This document shows, in pieces, positions 26,376 to 33,029 of a DNA stretch of 33,029 bases; position 1 is the stretch's first letter; each line of letters opens with the position of its first letter. The notes beneath the pieces were generated by a model. That model did not search any database. It worked only from the letters and a program-made list of their open reading frames with translations, and was not told where the DNA came from. Made by a program: the position numbers and the translations under genes. Source of the stretch: Prevotella sp. (GTDB lineage Bacteria > Bacteroidota > Bacteroidia > Bacteroidales > Bacteroidaceae); contig JALEVZ010000003.1 in the NCBI GenBank assembly GCA_022788105.1, positions 1-33,029 on the forward strand, in the 5' to 3' direction.

Positions 26376-26611
26376 GATTTTCTAACGAAATTGTAGCAAT
26401 GTGTCAACAAAATCGCGATGTGGCTTTACATCCTGCAAAACGGTTTTTCCATGACAGCGGTGTTGGCAGCGCTTTCCGTTCTTTCTGCCGTCTTACTGTC
26501 CTTTACTCTTTCTGCCGCCTCTGCTTCACATTCTTTTTGGGGGAGTTTTTTGCGCGTATGAACCAGTTTGTGGATTAATCCCGACAATTCATACAGAATG
26601 ACGAAAAAGAC

Positions 26612-26642
26612 TTTGACGGTGTCGCATTAGTTGCTATCTTTG
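26612..26642 (+). promoter_or_regulatory. Strong Bacteroidetes-type promoter upstream of the EF-hand/caspase/FHA/PP2C cluster
   Basis: TTTG (26612-26615), N19, TATCTTTG (26635-26642); ATG at 26692. Confidence 0.7.
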
Positions 26643-26691
26643 CAATGTGATAAGTAACTAACAAGTATTAACGCAATAAAAATATACAGCT

Positions 26692-27369
26692 ATGAAGAAG
26701 GAAAATTTGAAATCGAATGTGGCCACTGGCGTCAGCTCTGCAGCAGGTGCAGCGGTAGGAGTGATTGCTGGCACGATGGCTTCGGGTGAGATACATGCTG
26801 CTACAGCAGAGGAGGAAGTGACTGTTCTCGGCAGCGAGGGTGGCGAAGAAGACATTCCGGTCATCGACTCTGAGCCCAGCAGCGCTCCAGCACAGAACCC
26901 CGCAGACACCACGACAGGCACGGTTGGCGCTGGCACCATAGCCACTGGCGGTGAGGCAACGACTACAGGTGCCCAGACAACAACTCTTGGTGGCGAGACT
27001 GGCGGCACGGTTGGCGGACCTACTACGCAGACCACTCAGACCTCTGGCGAGGTGCAGGTGGTGGCATTTCACACCACAACCAACGAAGACGGAAGCCACT
27101 CTAACGTGGCAGTGCTCTCTGATGGCACCAACCATCTGGCGCTTATCGACGCAGACCAAGACGGCATTGCCGACGTGATGGTGGCAGACGTAAACCACGA
27201 TGGACAGATTTGCGATGAAGAAGTGGCTGACATTCACGACCAAAACATTGTCATGCCCTCCAACCCCGACGTCTTCAACGCTGGTATGGAAGACCCCAGC
27301 CTGATGGCTCAGAACGCTGGTTGCCCCGACTATGTTAACAATGCCGACGTAGACAGCTACATGGCGTAA
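26692..27369 (+). CDS. EF-hand-like putative membrane-anchored protein 1
   Basis: GxxxGxxxG helix AAGAAVGVIAGTMASG near the N-terminus, T/G-rich linker, DADQDGIADVMVADVNHDGQICDEE (canonical DxNxDGxIxxxE loop). Confidence 0.7.
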   Translation: MKKENLKSNVATGVSSAAGAAVGVIAGTMASGEIHAATAEEEVTVLGSEGGEEDIPVIDSEPSSAPAQNPADTTTGTVGAGTIATGGEATTTGAQTTTLGGETGGTVGGPTTQTTQTSGEVQVVAFHTTTNEDGSHSNVAVLSDGTNHLALIDADQDGIADVMVADVNHDGQICDEEVADIHDQNIVMPSNPDVFNAGMEDPSLMAQNAGCPDYVNNADVDSYMA

Positions 27370-27446
27370 GGCAGAAAAGGCAAGACGGACAGACGAAACA
27401 GCGATTACAGACAGTTTTATTATTAACCTTTAAACAATATCATATT

Positions 27447-28550
27447 ATGAATAACGAGAATACAATATACGACAATGAACGCTGTTTTAACAACAACGAA
27501 GACACTCAGTACGACGACCGTTTCAACAACAAAGGTGCAGAAGACGAGAGCACAACGTTTGATGAGACCCGTTTCGGAGAAGACGAGAGCACACGTTTTG
27601 ACGAAGCAGAAGAGCCTGCCAACGCCCCTACAGCGCAGCAGCAGCCTAAGAAGAAGTCGCTCGGAAAGCGCATGGCAACGGCGTTTGGCGTATCTGCCGC
27701 TCTCGGCGCAGGCGCAGCAGTGCTTACGAGTGGCACACCGGCAGACGAAGCCGACAACGATGTGAAGCCCGAAGAGCATCCGGAGTGGACCGATGGAGAG
27801 GTGGCAGTGGCACAGAGCGTGAACGATGACATGTCGTTTGGCGAGGCTTTCAGCGCCGCACGTAGCGAAGTGGGCGCAGGAGGTGTGTTTGAATGGCACG
27901 GCAAAATATACAACACATACACGAAAGAGGAGTGGGACAACATGTCACAGGAGCAGCGCGACGAGTACGGCTCGCACTTCAACTGGCACGCTTCGACCTC
28001 GTCAGACAACCACGAGGCTCATGTCACAGCGGCATCGGGTGGCGGTCACGCTACCGCAGCAGCTCAGCCCGCCGCTCATACTACGTCGGCGCAGCCTACG
28101 GCACAGCCTGCTTCCAACGGCGAACCTGACTACACGACTGGTGTCCACACTGGACAGGCAGAGGTGGTAGCTGTCTCTGACGACGAGACGGGCGATGCTG
28201 AGGTCGAGATTCTGGGCGTACACCACGACGATGATAGTGGGGCTACCTATGCAAACCTTGCCGTCGGCGGTCACGACGCGGTGCTTGTCGACCTCGACGA
28301 CAACAATACGTTCGACGTGTTGGCTATAGATGTCAACGACGATAACCAGATTACAGAAAACGAGGTGATAGACGTCTCGCAGCAAAACATCACACTTCAG
28401 TCGTTGGGCGTATCGCGTGTGGTAGACGATTCGCAAGGGGTTGTGGCAGCAAGCGACGACAGTGCCGACGGCATAGATGCGCATTATGACGCTATGGAAG
28501 CCCACAACGACATGGGAATGATGGACGATATGCAGGACTTTAGCATCTAA
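27447..28550 (+). CDS. EF-hand-like putative membrane-anchored protein 2 (paralog of protein 1) with N-terminal T-x-[FY]-D repeats
   Basis: TIYD, TQYD, TTFD, TRFD repeats; KKKSLGKRMATAFGVSAALGAGAAVL helix; DLDDNNTFDVLAIDVNDDNQITENE aligns with protein 1. Confidence 0.7.
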   Translation: MNNENTIYDNERCFNNNEDTQYDDRFNNKGAEDESTTFDETRFGEDESTRFDEAEEPANAPTAQQQPKKKSLGKRMATAFGVSAALGAGAAVLTSGTPADEADNDVKPEEHPEWTDGEVAVAQSVNDDMSFGEAFSAARSEVGAGGVFEWHGKIYNTYTKEEWDNMSQEQRDEYGSHFNWHASTSSDNHEAHVTAASGGGHATAAAQPAAHTTSAQPTAQPASNGEPDYTTGVHTGQAEVVAVSDDETGDAEVEILGVHHDDDSGATYANLAVGGHDAVLVDLDDNNTFDVLAIDVNDDNQITENEVIDVSQQNITLQSLGVSRVVDDSQGVVAASDDSADGIDAHYDAMEAHNDMGMMDDMQDFSI

Positions 28551-28628
28551 AGCACTACAAAGTGTGTGTACACGGCTCGCTGTTGGGCACACACACTTCT
28601 TGCGATTGCGTGTCATACGGAATAGCGG

Positions 28629-28694
28629 ATAGACTGTTTGAAAAGTTTGAATAGACTGTTTGAAAGGCTTGAATAGACTGTTTGAAAAGTTTGA
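28629..28694 (+). repeat. Three 22-bp tandem repeats ATAGACTGTTTGAAAAGTTTGA
   Basis: Units at 28629, 28651 and 28673, plus partial ATAGTCTG. Confidence 0.95.
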
Positions 28695-28725
28695 ATAGTC
28701 TGCACGAATATAACTATCAGACCAA

Positions 28726-29457
28726 ATGAACATAAAAAAGATATTGTTTCTTGCCATCGCCATGCTGTTGCTGGTTGCGACGGCTGCCGAGTCGAAAATC
28801 TATTTAGTGGCAGTGGGAGTAAGCGACTACCCCGGTAACAAAATGGACTTGAGGCTTCCAGACAAGGATGCGCAAACCATTGCGTGGCTGTATGCCAAGA
28901 ATGACAAGGTGAAATATGCGCTGTTGCTCAATTCCGACGCCACACGCAAGAGGGTGAAGGCCGCTATGAAAAAGGTGTTCGGTGAGGCACAGGAGAAGGA
29001 TATTGTCGTTTTCTTCTTCAGCGGACACGGCTACCAGGGCGGATTCTGTGCTTATGACGGCATCATGGACTACTCGGTAATAAGAAACGGGATGTCTTCC
29101 AGCAAGTGTAAGAACAAGATGATATTCGCCGATGCGTGCTTCTCAGGCAAGATTCGCACCGAAGGCACCTCGTCACAGAGTTCTGTGTCGTCGGCAAAGA
29201 AGGCGAATGTGATGCTCTTTCTGTCATCGCGCAGCAACGAAACATCACTCGAACGCGTCGGCATGACTAACGGATTCTTCACCACTTACTTGCAGAAGGG
29301 ACTGCGAGGAGGCGCTGATGCCAACCGCGACCGCATCATTACAGCCAAAGAACTCTATAACTACGTTCACACAGGGGTGAGCCGTGCGACGCGCAACCGA
29401 CAGCATCCAGTGATGTGGGGTAACTTCCCCGACAACATGCCTGTAATGAAATGGTAG
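28726..29457 (+). CDS. Secreted caspase-like (peptidase C14 family) protein
   Basis: Signal peptide MNIKKILFLAIAMLLLVATAAES; VAVGVSDYPG; FFFSGHGYQGG (catalytic His); MIFADACFSGK (catalytic Cys). Confidence 0.88.
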   Translation: MNIKKILFLAIAMLLLVATAAESKIYLVAVGVSDYPGNKMDLRLPDKDAQTIAWLYAKNDKVKYALLLNSDATRKRVKAAMKKVFGEAQEKDIVVFFFSGHGYQGGFCAYDGIMDYSVIRNGMSSSKCKNKMIFADACFSGKIRTEGTSSQSSVSSAKKANVMLFLSSRSNETSLERVGMTNGFFTTYLQKGLRGGADANRDRIITAKELYNYVHTGVSRATRNRQHPVMWGNFPDNMPVMKW

Positions 29458-29542
29458 CTTCGTGGGGTTTTATCGTGAGCTTCATAGGGCTTAGTCCTGA
29501 GCTTCATAGGGCTTAGTCCTGAGCTTCGTAAGGCTTCAAATA
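29455..29542 (+). repeat. Four 22-bp tandem repeats GAGCTTCATAGGGCTTAGTCCT-like, beginning at the caspase stop codon
   Basis: Units at 29455, 29477, 29499 and 29521; units 2 and 3 identical. Confidence 0.95.
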
Positions 29543-29600
29543 AATCCTCATAAAACTGAAATTAAGACTTCAATACAACTTAACAATAAACAAAAAGGAA

Positions 29601-30197
29601 ATGAATCAAGACGTAATAAAGATAAGGTGTCCGCATTGTGGAGCCGTCCTGTCGGTGAAAAACCAGCCGGACATAGAGTCAAAGAGCGTGACATGCCCCA
29701 TCTGTAAGCAGAAATCGCCGTTCGTAGCGTTTAAGACTGTAAACGCCAATGCAGACCCAGGAACCGACCTACCGGGCCGTAAGCAACACTCTGGAGACAA
29801 TACTCAGTTTGACGAGAGAACCACTGGAGCGTGGAATGGTGGCGGTGCTGCGGTGCTCGGAATGCTCTCGGTGGTGGGCACAGGACAGGCGTTTGTGCTG
29901 CGTCCGGGCCGTAATGTGATTGGCCGCAAGGCGCAGGCGTCTGCCGCTAACTTCCAAATTGCGACGGGAGAAGGCAAGCGCATGAGCCGCGAACACCTTG
30001 TTATTGATGTCAATCAGGTGGGAACGGAGTACATGTACATAGCCAAGTTGTACAAAGAGCATGTGAATGACACGTTCATCAACGACGGAAAGCTATGCTA
30101 TGGCGACTGCATCGTGCTCAAAAACGGTGACATCATACACTTGCCCGACGCCGATTTGAAGTTCAATTTCAGAGATATTGAGGGCACAACATATTAA
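29601..30197 (+). CDS. Zinc-ribbon plus FHA domain protein
   Basis: CPHCGAVLSVK...CPICKQKSPF zinc ribbon; FVLRPGRNVIGRK...MSREHLVID...FINDGKLCYGDCIVLKNGDII FHA. Confidence 0.85.
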   Translation: MNQDVIKIRCPHCGAVLSVKNQPDIESKSVTCPICKQKSPFVAFKTVNANADPGTDLPGRKQHSGDNTQFDERTTGAWNGGGAAVLGMLSVVGTGQAFVLRPGRNVIGRKAQASAANFQIATGEGKRMSREHLVIDVNQVGTEYMYIAKLYKEHVNDTFINDGKLCYGDCIVLKNGDIIHLPDADLKFNFRDIEGTTY

Positions 30198-30215
30198 TTT
30201 TAAAACGAGACCAAC

Positions 30216-31916
30216 ATGAAATATAAGTTACAGGCATATAGCATCTATGAGTTTGGAAAGCGTGTCGATGCGCAGGGCCAGCCCCATCAGGAAGACAGCA
30301 TGTACCCCGCCCACGGAGCACTGAGTGCGTCTGACCGCCTGTTTGTGCTGTGCGACGGCATGGGTGGACACGATGCGGGCGAGGTAGCGAGTGCTACTGT
30401 CTGCGAGGCTATGGCGCGTTCTGTTGCCAATAGCGTTGCCGACGCGGAAGCGTTGTTTACCGATGACATGTTACAAAAGGCAGTGGCGAGCGCGTTTGAT
30501 GCACTCGACGGCAAGGACACGGGGGCAGCAAAGAAGATGGGTACGACCATGACCTTCTTGAAACTCCATGCTGGTGGCGCCACCATTGCCCACATGGGCG
30601 ACAGTCGTGTCTACCATATCCGTCCGGGAAAGACCGCTGATGACACGCAGATAATGTTCCGCACAGAAGACCATTCGCTTGTCAACGACCTCTTGAAAGT
30701 GCAGGCAATAACTCCTGAGGAGGCACGTGTGTCGCCGCAGAAGAACATCATAACGCGTGCCATGCAGCCGCACATGGACCGCCGACCGAAAGCCGACGTC
30801 TACCATACGACCGACATTCGCCCCGGCGACTACTTCTATATGTGCTCTGATGGTATGCTTGAGCAGATGGAAGACGACAACCTTCGCTTCAACTTCTCTG
30901 CCATGACAGGCGACGACGAGAACAAAGTACACGTGCTGACAGAGGCTACACGCTTCAACCGCGACAACCACACAGCGTTTATAATACACATACTCGACGT
31001 GGAAGGTGAACCTGAGCGCATGCCAGAACCTGCCGTTACAGCAGCGGAACAGGGCGCAACAGCAGTGGGACAAGCCGCCGCGCCGACAGTAGCAGGTGCC
31101 AATGCCACAGCGTCGGCAGCCCTGGCAAACACTTCTGACGACGCTTTTGAAGTGGAAGCAGAAGATGGTGACGTGCCCCCAGTGGCTCCCACGCCAGAGG
31201 CAAGCATGCCTGCCGACGCGCCGCGTCGCCCCGAACACTCCACCTCTGTGCCTCCTGCGTCGCCTAAGAGTAATGCACAGTCTGCGACAGGACGTGTGCA
31301 AGGCGCTCCCATCGGCAGTCGCGGCACTAATAACGGCATTGGAAACGGAGGCGGTAAGCGTCGTGGTGGTAAGGTCATCTACCTCGTTGGCATAGCTCTC
31401 GCCCTTGTAGCGCTGATTCTGTTCGTGCTCTTTCCCAAGAAAAATAGCAAGCCGAGCAAAGCCGAGCCAAGTGTAATCGAGATTCGTGACAACGACGGTG
31501 GCGACAGAACACCTGCTCGCAGAACGGGCGGCAAGCGCCAAAGCAGCTCAGCAGGACGCACTACAGCGCCCGGCAAGGCCATTGGTTCGGCTGCCGAAAA
31601 TGCCCAAACCACCACAGGAACACCCGCTACTACCCAGCCCGCCAACGGCTCTCATGCCAACGGCGAGGGTCAAACTCCGCAGACCAATCCTTCTAAAGTT
31701 GAGGGCCAGGGGACGCATGGTCTGCCCGGTAAGATAGTACCCCCGAAGATAGGAGGGTCTCACGGTCAGAGCAACGGACACGGCACACAGGCGCAGCCTA
31801 ACAAAGAGGGTGAGCAAGACGGCCACAACCGTCCTGACAAGAACGGTAAGACAGACGGCGGTACGGGTCACGGTACACATTCGGGCAAGACCGAAGAGCA
31901 CATCGTCTCTATGTAA
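30216..31916 (+). CDS. PP2C-family Ser/Thr phosphatase with a single TM helix and long low-complexity C-terminal tail
   Basis: HQEDSMYP, LCDGMGGHDAGEVAS, AHMGDSRVYHI, YMCSDGMLEQM; TM VIYLVGIALALVALILFVLF; G/T/N/P/H-rich tail. Confidence 0.88.
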   Translation: MKYKLQAYSIYEFGKRVDAQGQPHQEDSMYPAHGALSASDRLFVLCDGMGGHDAGEVASATVCEAMARSVANSVADAEALFTDDMLQKAVASAFDALDGKDTGAAKKMGTTMTFLKLHAGGATIAHMGDSRVYHIRPGKTADDTQIMFRTEDHSLVNDLLKVQAITPEEARVSPQKNIITRAMQPHMDRRPKADVYHTTDIRPGDYFYMCSDGMLEQMEDDNLRFNFSAMTGDDENKVHVLTEATRFNRDNHTAFIIHILDVEGEPERMPEPAVTAAEQGATAVGQAAAPTVAGANATASAALANTSDDAFEVEAEDGDVPPVAPTPEASMPADAPRRPEHSTSVPPASPKSNAQSATGRVQGAPIGSRGTNNGIGNGGGKRRGGKVIYLVGIALALVALILFVLFPKKNSKPSKAEPSVIEIRDNDGGDRTPARRTGGKRQSSSAGRTTAPGKAIGSAAENAQTTTGTPATTQPANGSHANGEGQTPQTNPSKVEGQGTHGLPGKIVPPKIGGSHGQSNGHGTQAQPNKEGEQDGHNRPDKNGKTDGGTGHGTHSGKTEEHIVSM

Positions 31917-32028
31917 CCGCCCACAATAAGCCTCCTCGTCACACATCCACCATGCGGTGACGCACGGCAGAAAAACATGTCACGATGCCGCCCCGTGGTG
32001 GTAGGCAGCGTGAGAACACAACACAATG

Positions 32029-32086
32029 AGGCGCATCGGACAGTCTATGTGAATTTGCACATTTTCTTTCCGATGCGCCTTTTTTC
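32029..32086 (+). terminator. Terminator downstream of the PP2C gene
   Basis: Perfect 12-bp stem aggcgcatcgga (32029-32040) / tccgatgcgcct (32069-32080) followed by TTTTT. Confidence 0.75.
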
Positions 32087-32212
32087 CGATTATTATAACT
32101 ATTTTTGCACTGCACATGAGGCCGCAACGGACTATTCGTTGGGCTAACCATATATTGTAGCAAGCGTCATGGCGTGTTGCAAGGTGCAAAAATGAACCAT
32201 CAAAAGAAGAAC

Positions 32213-33029
32213 ATGATTCAATTTACAAACGAAAATTTGAACGACAAGAAGATAGCGGTGCTGCTCTCCGGCGGTGTCGATAGTTCGGTAGTGGTGTATG
32301 AAATGGCACGACACGGGCTGCACCCAGACTGTTTCTATATAAAGATAGGTCCGGAAGAACAGGAGGAGTGGGACTGCTCGTCAGAGGAAGACCTCGAGAT
32401 GGCTACCGCTGTGGCGCGCCGTTACGGTTGCAAACTACAGGTAGTAGACTGCCATCAGGAGTATTGGGACCAGGTGACAAGCTACACCATGGACAAGGTG
32501 AGGGCGGGTTTCACACCCAATCCCGACGTGATGTGCAACCGACTCATCAAGTTCGGCGCCTTCGATGCTAAGATGGGACACAACTACGACCTCATAGCCA
32601 CGGGACATTATGCGCAGACCGAGATGATAGACGGACACAAATGGCTCGTCACAAGCCCCGACCCGGTGAAAGACCAGACCGACTTTCTCGCGCAGATCTA
32701 CGACTGGCAGCTACGTAAGGCGCTATTCCCCATAGGCCATTACATGAAGGATGAGGTGCGCGCCATTGCCGAACGCGAACATCTTATCAACGCCAAGCGC
32801 AAGGACTCGCAGGGCATTTGCTTCCTCGGTAAGATAAACTACAACGACTACATACGTCGCTATCTCGGTGAAAATCCTGGCGATGTGCTCGAGCTGGAGA
32901 CCGGCAAGAAGATTGGTCAGCATAAGGGTCTTTGGTTCCATACCATCGGTCAGCGACACGGACTTGGCTTCGGCGGCGGACCGTGGTATGCGGTGAAGAA
33001 AGACATGGAGCGCAACATACTGTTTGTAA
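32213..33029 (+). CDS. mnmA: tRNA-specific 2-thiouridylase MnmA, partial at the right edge
   Basis: [17 protein letters not shown]-loop; [48 protein letters not shown]. In-frame alternative ATG at 32192. No stop inside the window. Confidence 0.93.
   Translation, partial: MIQFTNENLNDKKIAVLLSGGVDSSVVVYEMARHGLHPDCFYIKIGPEEQEEWDCSSEEDLEMATAVARRYGCKLQVVDCHQEYWDQVTSYTMDKVRAGFTPNPDVMCNRLIKFGAFDAKMGHNYDLIATGHYAQTEMIDGHKWLVTSPDPVKDQTDFLAQIYDWQLRKALFPIGHYMKDEVRAIAEREHLINAKRKDSQGICFLGKINYNDYIRRYLGENPGDVLELETGKKIGQHKGLWFHTIGQRHGLGFGGGPWYAVKKDMERNILFV

Noticed and set aside
30471-31541. 356-aa minus-strand ORF
   Set aside because: Antisense to the PP2C gene; Cys/Arg/His-rich composition typical of shadow ORFs.
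1-33029. tRNA or rRNA genes
   Set aside because: No tRNA T-arm/anticodon pattern or rRNA conserved segment was recognised; a tRNAscan run would be needed to exclude them formally.

Overview
Window from a Bacteroidetes chromosome, probably Prevotella-like (TTG/TTTG-N19-20-TAnnTTTG promoter pattern and family content; inferred, not searched). About 20 coding regions, nearly all on the + strand. A partial transposase-like CDS sits at the left edge and a partial mnmA at the right edge. In between: a UDP-glucose dehydrogenase; a nucleobase uptake cluster (uracil permease, DUF5020/Tsx-like outer-membrane protein, AzgA-type permease); a MATE transporter; a minus-strand manA-GH92 mannosidase operon with a divergent AraC regulator; an ABC/YtrA-GntR operon with a candidate operator; a PIN-type toxin-antitoxin pair; an M13 peptidase; a carboxynorspermidine dehydrogenase-like gene; a radical SAM gene; recA; and a helix-hairpin-helix/putative beta-barrel protein. 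The most interesting locus is 26.6-31.9 kb: two paralogous membrane-anchored EF-hand-like proteins, a secreted caspase-fold protein, a zinc-ribbon/FHA protein and a transmembrane PP2C phosphatase. Two of these proteins share a T-x-[FY]-D-[E/D/N] short motif that may be the phospho-ligand of the FHA domain. Non-coding DNA is also unusual. Seven intergenic regions carry tandem repeats with a 22-bp (or about 22-bp) period but unrelated sequences. A 135-bp dispersed element occurs three times with conserved ends and a core that is inverted relative to the ends in one copy. No searches were run; family names come from motif recognition.
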